Source: J014 sp964486055
GTDB lineage: Bacteria > Acidobacteriota > Blastocatellia > Pyrinomonadales > Pyrinomonadaceae
Assembly (NCBI GenBank): GCA_964486055.1
Contig: CAZALE010000002.1
Location: 1-64,000 of the forward strand
DNA: 64,000 nucleotides
Reading direction: 5' to 3'
Below, in pieces: positions 8,772 through 17,443 of this stretch. The position numbers and the translations under genes are program-made. How positions within the stretch are numbered: the first letter of the stretch is position 1; every line of letters begins with the position of its first letter. Below the pieces are notes generated by a model, which searched no databases, was not told where the DNA came from, and saw only the letters and a program-made list of their open reading frames with translations.

Positions 8772-10180
8772 GGTGATTGAGCTGGTGATGGTTTTGGCGA
8801 GGCTTTCGGAGTCGGCGTAGCTGAACTCTTGTTTTCCTTAGGAGTTTCGGGAGCTGGAGTCGGAGATGACTTAACCGTCGGTAATTGCTCATTAGAAACA
8901 TTAGCTGATGGAGTTTTCGTTGGCTTCATGTTCGAATTGGTATTTTTAGGAACAATTATGTAGATATTGCCATCGGCCGGCATGAAGGGACTTTCTGGAT
9001 TTACATTAGCATCATAATACTGCCCAGTTGGTGGAGGAATAAATGCACCTCTGGACCACGGGTCTGAGGTACGAATGCTTTCTGATTTGCTATTATTGAT
9101 ACCTGAGCTAACATTAGAAATATTCTCAAAACCGCTCATATTTGACAAAGTCTGCTCCATTGAACCTGTCGCTGGGTTTATTGGCTGCAGCGGAAGACTG
9201 TTAGCATCTGTGGGAAGAGATGTAGGCGGATCTATTTGTTTTACCTGAGTTAGATAGATGAAAACCGCAGCAAGCGTTATCATACCAACAAAAACTATGA
9301 ATGCCGTCTTCCAAGGATTAGAATCTAAAGCTCTGACTGGCTGAACGGACTGATCTAAGTGCTTCTTTGACAAATTGACAGTGAAATCAAAACCCTCAGC
9401 AAACCCCTTCATTGTCTGAAATCGATTATCTACAGACTTCGCTAAAGCCCGAAAAACAATAGCCTCTAGCTCATCTGGCACATCGTTCCGATACGAGGAT
9501 ATTGAAGGCGGTGGAGATTGCATGTGCTTCAACTTTATTTCCTCAATTGAATGCCCAACAAAGGGAGTACGACCTGTCAAAAGCTCATATGCGATTATCC
9601 CTAAAGAATAAATGTCTGACCGCGCATCTTTAATATCTGGATCAGTGAATCTCTCAGGTGCTGCATATGCTGCTTCTTCAATAGTCGTAATCCTGCCAGT
9701 ACTCTCAAAACCAAAAACTTTTACGAACTCTTTGCTATCTGCTGATTTTGCTATGTAGATGTATTGTGGATTTAATTGCCCATGCACTATGCCGTTAGCA
9801 TGAGCTGTAATTATGGCAGATGCGATTTGTTGAATCAGCTCATTAACTCTTAGAAGACTTAGTGTTTCACCTCGTGAGATCAGATTTTTGAGATTCTCTC
9901 CCTCGGGCATCTCAAAAATAATGAATGCCTTTCCATCAGCATCAATTCCATAGTCTATCAAGCTCAGAATGTTCGGATGATTGAGGCGCGCAAGATTGCG
10001 TACTTCTCTGGTGATCACGTCAATATTCGAATTACGAAATGCCTTCATCAGCACGAACTTTTCTAATGTCAGCTGCTTGCCTTTATAAAAGATCGCCTCA
10101 TCGTTCTCCATCAATACTGATTCAATCTGATACTTTCCTAATATCACTCTCCCAATTTCTTGCTTACTCATATTTTTCAC
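8759..10180 (-). CDS. Membrane-anchored Ser/Thr pseudokinase with Pro-rich outer tail
   Basis: Residues about 17-270 have the layout of a bacterial Ser/Thr kinase. The scaffold is intact: VAIK-type K46, helix-C E59, the APE motif (174-176), the helix-F segment SDIYSLG (188-194) and R253. The catalytic parts are gone. The glycine loop is replaced by MENDEAIFY (24-32). HRDLKPEN is HGQLNPQY (133-140), so the catalytic Asp is Gln135, the Lys is Asn137 and the metal-binding Asn is Tyr140. DFG reads GFE (157-159). A membrane segment spans about 293-311. The remaining 160 residues are rich in Pro, Ser and Thr and should lie outside. The protein should bind partners rather than phosphorylate. The start is GTG; an ATG three codons in (10171) is equally possible. 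It is divergent from the PEP-CTERM-like gene. Confidence 0.88.
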   Translation of the reverse strand: MKNMSKQEIGRVILGKYQIESVLMENDEAIFYKGKQLTLEKFVLMKAFRNSNIDVITREVRNLARLNHPNILSLIDYGIDADGKAFIIFEMPEGENLKNLISRGETLSLLRVNELIQQIASAIITAHANGIVHGQLNPQYIYIAKSADSKEFVKVFGFESTGRITTIEEAAYAAPERFTDPDIKDARSDIYSLGIIAYELLTGRTPFVGHSIEEIKLKHMQSPPPSISSYRNDVPDELEAIVFRALAKSVDNRFQTMKGFAEGFDFTVNLSKKHLDQSVQPVRALDSNPWKTAFIVFVGMITLAAVFIYLTQVKQIDPPTSLPTDANSLPLQPINPATGSMEQTLSNMSGFENISNVSSGINNSKSESIRTSDPWSRGAFIPPPTGQYYDANVNPESPFMPADGNIYIIVPKNTNSNMKPTKTPSANVSNEQLPTVKSSPTPAPETPKENKSSATPTPKASPKPSPAQSPKPQ

Positions 10181-10254
10181 AAAATCTGGAAAATGCGCCT
10201 AATTAAAACTTAAACTTTCTTGAGACTAACTTCAACTACTTTGAAAAAAGAGCC

Positions 10255-10875
10255 ATGAGGAAACTATTAACTATATCGCTGCTTTTATTTATGATGACTA
10301 ATTCGACTCCTGGAGCTCCCATCGGATTTGAGCGAATCCAGAGAGTCATAGATCTGAAACCCACTAACGGAAATTATGTGAAACTCAGATTAATTGATCC
10401 ACCAAAGGAAGGCGCTGAAAATCAACAACAAACTACCTCACAGCAAGATGAGAGAGTTATAGTCGAAACCAGTACACAGATCGTTGAAGATGAGGCTTGT
10501 GAGTGCCCTGTTGTTTTAACCGCTGCTGGTGGTTTCCCATGGTGGCCCTTATTAGGATTAGGTGCTATTCCTTTCATTCCACTAACATTTACTGATAACT
10601 CACCAACACCTACAGTTACCCCTACTCCAGACATAACTCCAACTCCCAGTATCACTCCTACACCGACTGTTACTCCTACACCAAGCATTACTCCTACACC
10701 AAGTGTTACTCCTACACCAAGCATTACTCCTACACCGAGTGTTACTCCTACGCCCAGAGTCACTCCAACACCCAAAGAGCCAGTTCCAGAACCGATGACA
10801 ATTCTCTTGCTGGGGACTGGTCTAGCCGGTATAGGTTTGTTAGCCAGGAAAAAAATATTCGGAGGTGAAAATTAA
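10255..10875 (+). CDS. Secreted TPTPS-repeat protein with PEP-CTERM-like sorting tail
   Basis: A 206-aa protein with an N-terminal signal peptide (about residues 1-20) and a Gln-rich hydrophilic stretch. A Cys-containing segment (ACECP, 81-85) is followed by a hydrophobic run (93-112), then a Thr/Pro repeat (117-173). The C-terminus is VPEP (177-180), a hydrophobic helix and ARKK, which is the layout of a PEP-CTERM signal processed by exosortase. No exosortase gene is in the window. The repeats would form an extended, possibly glycosylated linker at the cell surface. The gene is 2 nt upstream of the PEGA/OmpA-like gene, and its last codons carry that gene's GGAGGTG ribosome site. Function unknown. 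Confidence 0.8.
   Translation: MRKLLTISLLLFMMTNSTPGAPIGFERIQRVIDLKPTNGNYVKLRLIDPPKEGAENQQQTTSQQDERVIVETSTQIVEDEACECPVVLTAAGGFPWWPLLGLGAIPFIPLTFTDNSPTPTVTPTPDITPTPSITPTPTVTPTPSITPTPSVTPTPSITPTPSVTPTPRVTPTPKEPVPEPMTILLLGTGLAGIGLLARKKIFGGEN
10603..10773 (+). repeat. 18-bp tandem repeat coding TPTPS(I/V)
   Basis: About nine imperfect copies of an 18-bp unit (ACTCCTACACCAAG then a Val/Ile codon) encode TPTPSI or TPTPSV in residues 117-173 of the PEP-CTERM-like protein. Central copies are near identical at the DNA level, which suggests recent expansion or slippage. Confidence 0.9.
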
Positions 10876-10877
10876 AG

Positions 10878-11813
10878 ATGAAAATAGCGATGATGATAAC
10901 TCTCCTAGTATTAAGTAGCGGTTTCGCTATTGCCAATGATGAACGTAAAGCTCCAAAAAATACAGGCATCTTATCCGTCAAAACTACCCCTGATTCATAC
11001 CCAGTTGTAGTAGATGGCGTTGTGGTCGGAATGTCAGGCGTCGATAAACCAGCCGAATTTTATCTATCGCCAGGTACTCACAAGATCGAGGTTCGAGGAC
11101 CAAATGGCCAAGTATTTTCCAAGGAAATCGAGATAAAAAAAGGGATAAGAAATTGTATCTGTCTGAAGGTTGTCGAGACAAAAAGCAAACGCCCATGTCC
11201 ATATGATGTCGTAGTTGAAGCCCCAGAAAAAGTGCGAGAAGGTGATCTGATAACTTTTGTGGCCTTAAATCGCATGCAAAATGCTGAGCAAGTGCCATTG
11301 AGATATAAATGGAAAATTTCCCCAGAGAGCGCCAAAATAATAAGCGGTCTCGGAACTTCCAGCATTACAGTAGACTCTACTGGAATCGGTGGACAAACCA
11401 TAACAGCAGAACTAGATGTTACAGATGATATCTACGGTAAGACCTGCTTTCAAAGAGCTCAAGTCAAAAGCGAAATCGAAAAAATTTCCTTACCAGAGCC
11501 GAAGTCATATGGTTTTGACGAGTTTGTATCTAAGTCGTTCGATGACGATAAAGCTAGATTAGATAATTTCGCAATCGAGCTTCAAAACAAACCAGATGTA
11601 CAGGGACATATAGTGATCTTTCAAGGAACTGACAAGAAAAGCAAAACTCGCAACAAAGCAGATGTATTAGCACAGCGCGCTTTAGATTATCTGGTAAGAG
11701 TTCGCGGGATTGATCCAAGACGAATTATGATTACCCAAGGTGGTTTCAAAGAAAAAACTACTTATCAATTATGGATAGTTCCTCCCGGCGCTCAAATGCC
11801 AACAATGAAATGA
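10878..11813 (+). CDS. Periplasmic protein with PEGA-like and OmpA-like regions
   Basis: A 311-aa protein with a signal peptide ending near A17-A19 (GFAIAN). Residues 29-100 resemble a PEGA domain: TTPDSYPVVVDGVVVG, then LSPGTHKIEVRGPNG. Residues 110-200 look like an Ig/PKD-type beta sandwich with Cys107 and Cys190 as a possible disulfide. Residues 212-302 have OmpA-like spacing (NKADVLAQRALDYLV, then GIDPRRIMITQGG) but are diverged from canonical peptidoglycan binders. It probably sits in the periplasm attached to the envelope. It is co-transcribed with the TPTPS-repeat gene, and a strong terminator follows at 11872. Confidence 0.78.
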   Translation: MKIAMMITLLVLSSGFAIANDERKAPKNTGILSVKTTPDSYPVVVDGVVVGMSGVDKPAEFYLSPGTHKIEVRGPNGQVFSKEIEIKKGIRNCICLKVVETKSKRPCPYDVVVEAPEKVREGDLITFVALNRMQNAEQVPLRYKWKISPESAKIISGLGTSSITVDSTGIGGQTITAELDVTDDIYGKTCFQRAQVKSEIEKISLPEPKSYGFDEFVSKSFDDDKARLDNFAIELQNKPDVQGHIVIFQGTDKKSKTRNKADVLAQRALDYLVRVRGIDPRRIMITQGGFKEKTTYQLWIVPPGAQMPTMK

Positions 11814-11871
11814 TTGAAAACTTGTCACTAACTAAAAGCCCATAACTGATGATTCTTTGCACAGCGAAAAC

Positions 11872-11899
11872 AAAAAGAGAGCTAAACAGCTCTCTTTTT
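11872..11899 (+). terminator. Rho-independent terminator after the PEGA/OmpA-like gene
   Basis: A perfect 12-bp stem, AAAAAGAGAGCT (11872-11883) and AGCTCTCTTTTT (11888-11899), with a 4-nt AAAC loop. The T run is in the 3' arm. The A run in the 5' arm makes it usable from both sides, so it can also end the 110-aa gene on the minus strand. Confidence 0.88.
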
Positions 11900-11967
11900 G
11901 TTCAAATTTTGCAGAACAATTGCTAGAGGTTAATCTACCCTTAATTTCCCGACTCATGGTCGAAGCG

Positions 11968-12300
11968 CTAGCTGTCCTTTAACCCAATTCTCTTTCTTCG
12001 TTTTTCTGATCTTTCTATCGTTTCTTTTGGAATATGCAGAGCTCCTCTAGTTTCCACGAATTCAACTACCAAAAAATCTTCCATTTCTTCCCTATTATCT
12101 TTTTTAACCTTTACATAGCGTGGCATCTTATCGACTATGAAGAGCAGGGTTTGATTCTTGACGGAATAGGCATTTTTTCGGCTCCTGCCTCTAGTGGTTT
12201 TGGCTAGAGAATTAGCTTTGTAAGCCTTCTGTAAAAGACTTTTGAAATTTCTAGGCCTAACCTCCTCGAGAATATCACTAAATGTCTTCCTCGTCTTCAT
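11968..12300 (-). CDS. Hypothetical basic protein
   Basis: I do not recognise this 110-aa protein. It is rich in Lys and Arg at both ends, with a more hydrophobic core (NQTLLFIVDKMPRYVKV, then DFLVVEFVETRGALHIP). It has no signal peptide or membrane segment, so it should be cytoplasmic. It could bind nucleic acid, judged only from its charge. A good ribosome site (AGGAG, 8-9 nt before the ATG) supports it as a real gene. It stands alone on the minus strand between two plus-strand genes. Confidence 0.7.
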   Translation of the reverse strand: MKTRKTFSDILEEVRPRNFKSLLQKAYKANSLAKTTRGRSRKNAYSVKNQTLLFIVDKMPRYVKVKKDNREEMEDFLVVEFVETRGALHIPKETIERSEKRRKRIGLKDS

Positions 12301-12522
12301 CTTCCTGCTCCTTACATTATCAAATGATTCACAGGTCGACTTTTAAATTTTACCGCTTTATTTAAAAGTTGACAAGACCTTACTCAATGTCTAGAAATTT
12401 CTATTTCAGCTTTATGAGACCAGTGTCGCAATGGAACAATTATTTTTAATTAAGTAATTCGAGAAATTTTTATCAATCTTCACGAGAGAATCTGAGAGTG
12501 AATCTTGATAAACTTTTAGTAG

Positions 12523-14106
12523 ATGCAAACAGATTTCGTGGTTATTGGAAGCGGGATTGCGGGATTGCGTGCAGCAATAGAGATAGCTATGAGCGGCGCA
12601 AATGTAGTGGTGTTGACAAAAGACAGGGCCGAAGAATCTAACACGGAGTATGCTCAAGGAGGCATAGCCGTAGCCCTGGCTGAGGATGATACCGTAGAGC
12701 TCCATGAAGAAGATACAATCCTAGCCGGCGCTGGACTCTGCGATTTACAGGCAGTGAAAACCTTAGTTTCAGAGGGTCCTCATTACATAAATGAACTAAT
12801 CGAATGGGGAGCAGAATTTGACCGAGATGGAGGGCGCTTGACGTTCACTAGAGAAGCCGCTCATTCCCGAAAAAGAATATTACATGCTAATGGCGATTCC
12901 ACGGGAAAAGAAATTATTCGAACTCTCATTGCGAGAGCAAGAGAGGAAAAAACTCTTGTCTTGATGCCATTTTCTCAAACTGAAAGCCTGATTGTGCAAG
13001 ATGGGAGATGCTTTGGTGTAAGATTTTTAGATCCCATGCTTCGTGCTCCTAGAGAGATAATTGCAAAAGCTACTATTTTGTGCACCGGCGGAGGCGGTCA
13101 GATTTTTCTTCACACCACAAATCCCCCGACAGCAACTGGTGACGGTATCTCAATGGCTTATCTTGCAGGAGCTGAGATAGCGGATATTGAGTTTGTTCAA
13201 TTTCATCCAACCGTATTGGCAATGGAAAATGCTCCACGATTCCTATTATCCGAGGCAATGCGTGGCGAGGGAGGTGTTCTGCGGAATGTCTACGGTGAAA
13301 GATTTATGAAACGCTATGATGAGAGAATGGAATTAGCTCCCCGTGATATTGTCTCTCGCTCGATAGTGATTGAAATGAACAGAACCGGAGCACGTAATGT
13401 CTTTCTAGATATGACACACCTAGACGAAAAGTTCCTTCAACATCGCTTCCCTAAAATTTATGAAACATGCAAAGCTTATGGAATCAATATTGCAACGGAT
13501 CCGATCCCAGTATCCCCAGCCTCTCATTATTTCATGGGCGGAGTTAGAACTGATCTGTGGGGAAGAACTAATTTACAAGGTCTCTATGCAGCTGGTGAAG
13601 TCGCCTGCACTGGAGTTCACGGAGCTAACCGACTTGCTTCAAATTCACTCCTAGAAGGTCTTGTTTTCGGTGCTAGAGCTGGTAAAGCAGCCTTTGAAGA
13701 TAATCTCTTCACGAAAGTCCCAGTCATCTCTCAACAACCGCAGAACGAGGCTGTCTGGAAATCTGGCAACATAGCCACAGCAGTTAGAAAGAGGATTAAA
13801 AAGATAATGTGGGATCGCGTTGGTATAATCCGAAACAGAGAAAAATTGCTGAGAGCCTTGAGCGAAATAAATCAAATTTCTCAGGCTAATCTAGGCGCTC
13901 AATCGAGAAATTTTGTGGTACTCGCTCAATTAATCGCTACAGCTGCTTTGTGGCGAGAGGAATCGCGTGGAGCGCACTTCCGCACAGACTTTCCAGAGAG
14001 AGATGATTTAAATTGGTCATTGCACTCAATACAAAAAATTAATCACGAAATTTTCTCCGTAAAGAATATAACCTCACTTTCAGAAAAATCGTCAACTAGC
14101 AAATGA
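12523..14106 (+). CDS. nadB: L-aspartate oxidase
   Basis: The FAD-dependent first enzyme of de novo NAD synthesis, oxidising L-aspartate to iminoaspartate, 527 aa (E. coli NadB is 540). Seen: dinucleotide motif VIGSGIAGLRAA (7-18), EYAQGGIAVA, HANGDSTGKEI, the FQFHPT-like segment VQFHPTVL, and APRDIVSR. The family signature GVHGANRLASNSLLEGLVFG closes the FAD site, and a C-terminal helical domain follows. These distinguish it from succinate dehydrogenase/fumarate reductase flavoproteins, which keep a longer C-terminus. nadA and nadC are not nearby. The ribosome site is weak. Confidence 0.94.
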   Translation: MQTDFVVIGSGIAGLRAAIEIAMSGANVVVLTKDRAEESNTEYAQGGIAVALAEDDTVELHEEDTILAGAGLCDLQAVKTLVSEGPHYINELIEWGAEFDRDGGRLTFTREAAHSRKRILHANGDSTGKEIIRTLIARAREEKTLVLMPFSQTESLIVQDGRCFGVRFLDPMLRAPREIIAKATILCTGGGGQIFLHTTNPPTATGDGISMAYLAGAEIADIEFVQFHPTVLAMENAPRFLLSEAMRGEGGVLRNVYGERFMKRYDERMELAPRDIVSRSIVIEMNRTGARNVFLDMTHLDEKFLQHRFPKIYETCKAYGINIATDPIPVSPASHYFMGGVRTDLWGRTNLQGLYAAGEVACTGVHGANRLASNSLLEGLVFGARAGKAAFEDNLFTKVPVISQQPQNEAVWKSGNIATAVRKRIKKIMWDRVGIIRNREKLLRALSEINQISQANLGAQSRNFVVLAQLIATAALWREESRGAHFRTDFPERDDLNWSLHSIQKINHEIFSVKNITSLSEKSSTSK

Positions 14107-14190
14107 TTGCTTACAACAAAAACGCCTGCTGCTTACCGTTGAAAACAAAGCTGTAAATAAATCCATCGAATCTAAACATTCATAGAATTT

Positions 14191-14232
14191 AAAAAAGGGC
14201 TGTTATCTATTCGAATAGAAAACAGCCCTCTT
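14191..14232 (-). terminator. Terminator downstream of the split TonB-dependent receptor
   Basis: A long hairpin: GGGCTGTT (14197-14204) pairs with AACAGCCC (14221-14228), and inside it TCTATTCGAATAGA adds a second palindrome. On the minus strand the structure runs into six T (AAAAAA at 14191-14196 on the plus strand). It lies between the convergent nadB and receptor genes and may serve both. Confidence 0.85.
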
Positions 14233-14258
14233 AAGTGGTTACTCAGTTTCTCTAAGAA

Positions 14259-15668
14259 TTAGAAGAAGAAACGGAAACCGAATCTGACATCACGCGGTGC
14301 CTGGAAGCTATTTGGCAACTTATAGTCATTTCGGAACCCAGTGGCGGAAACACCACGACTATTTAAGTAGTTAAGCACAAATTGCTGAATTCCACCGCGA
14401 TTAAAGATGGTTTGGAAAACAGCTGCTTCGTCACCACAGGTTGTACATCCACCTTGTGTTAGAGTAGAGGCCGTAAAGTTGGTGTTACTTATTTGTGTTT
14501 GAAGCCCTAGGACATTCTTTTCATTGAACAAGTTGCGGATATACAAGAACCCTTCGAGCGTATAACGCGCATCTCTACCAAATTTGTAGCGATGGCTGAT
14601 ACCTAAGTCGCTCTCAGTAAATGTTTCAGTTCTACCCAAATCTCCTCTTCCATAGAGGATTACAGGTAGCAAGCTATAAAGGTTATAGACAGTTGTTAAA
14701 GGTGTGCCAGACTGAATCGTTGTAAACCCTGAAACGCTTGTGCTATGGACTTTATTCCCAAACCAATCGAAGGTATAAATTCCATAAGCTTTGAAAACAT
14801 GAGGCCTATCAGTTGCCAAACGACCATTGTCCGGCTGTCCATTAGCGTTAAAGCCAAGTGGCGGTAAATCAAAGAAGCGATTAACGTTCGGGCTAGAACG
14901 TCCAAACTCATCAGAGCTTGCTAATCCTGAATAATTACCGAACAAACGGCTCAAAGTATAGCTAGCTCCAAAACTGAATCTTATTGAACGTCTTTCGGCC
15001 CTAATCTCTAAGGCATCATAATCTCTCTGAGCTTTGGCACATGGATAATTTCCTTGTGCTGCAATTCTGCAGTGTAAACCAAAGCCAGGGTTCCCAATTA
15101 TATAAGCCTCGCTTCCTTGAGCATTAAAGACCCCTATGTCTTCAATAGCACGATCAATTTGTTTGTGAGTATATCTAGCGCTGAGAAGAAAGTTCCTGAA
15201 GAGCTGATGCTCTACACCAAAGGTATACTCACTCTGCCGCGCAGCTTTTATATCTGGATCAATGGCGCCAGTTGTAAAAATGTCTGCATTGGGCAGATTG
15301 GTAGGAATACGAAAATCAAACTGGCAAACAGACCAACCAGTGCTGTTAGTAATCGGACAATTTCCTCCGATCGGGTCAGGGTTGTTTCCAATTATGTTTC
15401 GGAGAGTGTAATTACCATAGAAGGCTCCGCGAGAAGGTAATATTTCAAAGTAGTCACGTCGGAAGAAATCTCCACCGAATGAGCCTCGCGGGAGTTCGTA
15501 CTTAAATCTATCATAGAAACGACCGTAATTGGCGAATATTTTTGTTTTTCCGTCACCGAAAAGGTCAAATGAAACACCTATACGCGGAGATAATTTATCC
15601 CCCCAGTTGAATTTTAGAGTAAGCCCTTGTGAAGAAAAGGTAGGAACTAACTCTCTTTCAGCTCTCAA
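14259..15668 (-). pseudogene. TonB-dependent receptor, C-terminal part (frameshifted)
   Basis: C-terminal 469 residues of an Oar-like outer-membrane TonB-dependent receptor: beta-barrel strands ending in the aromatic terminus DVRFGFRFFF expected for BAM recognition. This frame is open upstream past the nominal TTG start through ASSSNQAVFIQDQWRIS, which is conserved barrel sequence, back to about 15808. The N-terminal half (15779-17443) is in another reading frame. The two frames differ as if one base were missing. Adding one G to the run at 15808-15811 would join them as AIGGSCTPTSGNLGSG in a protein of about 1,061 aa. This may be a sequencing or assembly error or a genuine broken gene. Confidence 0.8.
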
Positions 15669-15778
15669 TCCAAGATTGAAGACAAATCTACTAATTCTCC
15701 ATTGATCTTGTATGAAAACTGCCTGATTCGAGCTACTCGCTTTTCCAACGGTTCCGAATCTTTGGAGAAATCCAGAAC

Positions 15779-17443
15779 CTAGATTACCTGAGGTTGGAGT
15801 ACAGGAGCCCCAATAGCATTGATTGGAATATTGTAGTACAGTACAACAATACCAAGATCTTTGTAACCCTGATCGACGGTATTGAAAAGCCTATTATACT
15901 GATAGCCAAATTTGATATTGTGGCTACCAAAGAAGTTGATTCCAACTACGTTAGCATCAGCATCTAAGGTCGTTCTTGTGGAGACATCATAGTTTATCTG
16001 GAAATTATTTGCTATATTCTGAAATCCAGGGGTACACCCAGAGCCAGGCACATTCTGTGGAGTACCTGAAGCATTACAGATAAACCTGGTAATTCTGGGA
16101 AGTCCATAAGAATTGAGTTTTTCGTTTAAGAAAGATCTCCCCGAGCGAACATTTATTACAAATTTGCTTATGGGAGTCCATGTTATTTGACCATTAATGG
16201 CATTAGCATTTTGTCTTCCACCTTGCTGTCCGAGAAAATCAGCGCCTCTCAAAACTCCGATGGGAGGGCCGAAGTTAGCCGCCTGAGGAGCGCCAGCCAA
16301 GCCTTCAGTTGAGGCAGGAAGAACTCCTTTCTGGATTATAGGATTCCAGAGGTATGTTACATAAGCCCTTATGTTGTTTGTAGGTTGTGTATCAAGTCGA
16401 AGCAAGGCATACTCTTGTTTCACAGTCTGGTTATACTTTATTGTCTCCGATACTGCTCTACCATTTGGATTACTTCCTGTAGTGAAGTAATCGATGGTTC
16501 TAACAGGTTCAGATATTAGCGGAGAATAGGTTGCAGAGAACCAGAGCTTGTTTTTGAAGACAGGTCCAGTGAGTTGTGTAGTGGGAAAATACCCAACACC
16601 GCCATCTTTCGGAGGCTTAAAATATTCGTATTGCCCTGTGGAAGGACCATAACGGTTCAAGAAATTTCTAGGGCTGCCTTGAAGTTTCGCTGGAGTAAGA
16701 GAAATTCCAAAAGTTCCATGGTAGTCGTTGTTTCCTCCGACGGTTATAACGTTAATAACTCCACCCGTAGCTCCGCCATACTCAGCCTCATAGCCAGTTG
16801 ACTTAATTTGCACTTCTTGAACTAGATCAAATGGCAAATTGAAGTTAGCATTTAATTGCCCAGTCCGAAAATTTGTAACCTCTTGACCGTCAACAACGAA
16901 GACATTTTCGGCACCACTTGCGCCATCAATCTGAAAACCAGCATTTAAGGCTTCAGGTCTCACATTCGGAGCTATTTTTAGAAGAGTGGAAAATTGAGTG
17001 CCCTTTGGAAGCTCTTCTATAACTCGCTTCGTTATACTGATATCGATCTTCGTATTACCAGGATCGACCGTTACCGTACTATCCGTAGTTACAGTGATTT
17101 CCCCAGCAACTCCTCCAACTTCCAATGTAATGTTGCTGGTAACAACCCTGTCTAGGGCTACCGTAACTTCTACACTCTTATTTGCAAACCCTTCTTTGGA
17201 AACTGTAATTGTGTAAGTTCCTACAGGAACTTGCGAGAAGAAGAAACGTCCTTCAGAATTGGTCGTTACAGTCAGTTTGTAACCCGCTGTTGTGCCAACA
17301 CTTTGGAGCGTCACACTCGCACCAGGAATTACAGCGCCTTGAGGGTCTACAACTGTTCCTTCAACATTTCCTGTCGTTCGCTGTCCAAACACGAAAGCCG
17401 ACAGGACAAACAATAAACTTACTAAGCTGATCAATTTTTTCAT
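15779..17443 (-). pseudogene. TonB-dependent receptor, N-terminal part (frameshifted)
   Basis: N-terminal 554 residues of an outer-membrane receptor. There is a signal peptide (MKKLISLVSLLFVLSAFVFG). A carboxypeptidase-regulatory/CnaB-like domain follows (about 22-110: GNVEGTVVDPQGAVIPGASV, FFSQVPVGTYTITV). The plug domain (about 140-260) contains PNVRPEALNAGFQIDGASG and AEYGGATGGVINVIT, and the first barrel strands follow. The frame ends at a TAG just after a G4 run, in the middle of barrel sequence that continues in the other frame. Family members import large substrates such as oligosaccharides or peptides, driven by TonB; the ligand is unknown. It belongs with the 14259-15668 part. Confidence 0.82.

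Noticed and set aside
10603..10773. Possible CRISPR-like repeat array
   Set aside because: The repeats are contiguous 18-bp coding units in frame, with no spacers.
10422..10775. 117-aa minus-strand ORF of repeated GVGVTLGVGV
   Set aside because: It is the antisense reading of the TPTPS codon repeat. The composition is forced by that repeat, and the plus-strand gene has a signal peptide and sorting tail.
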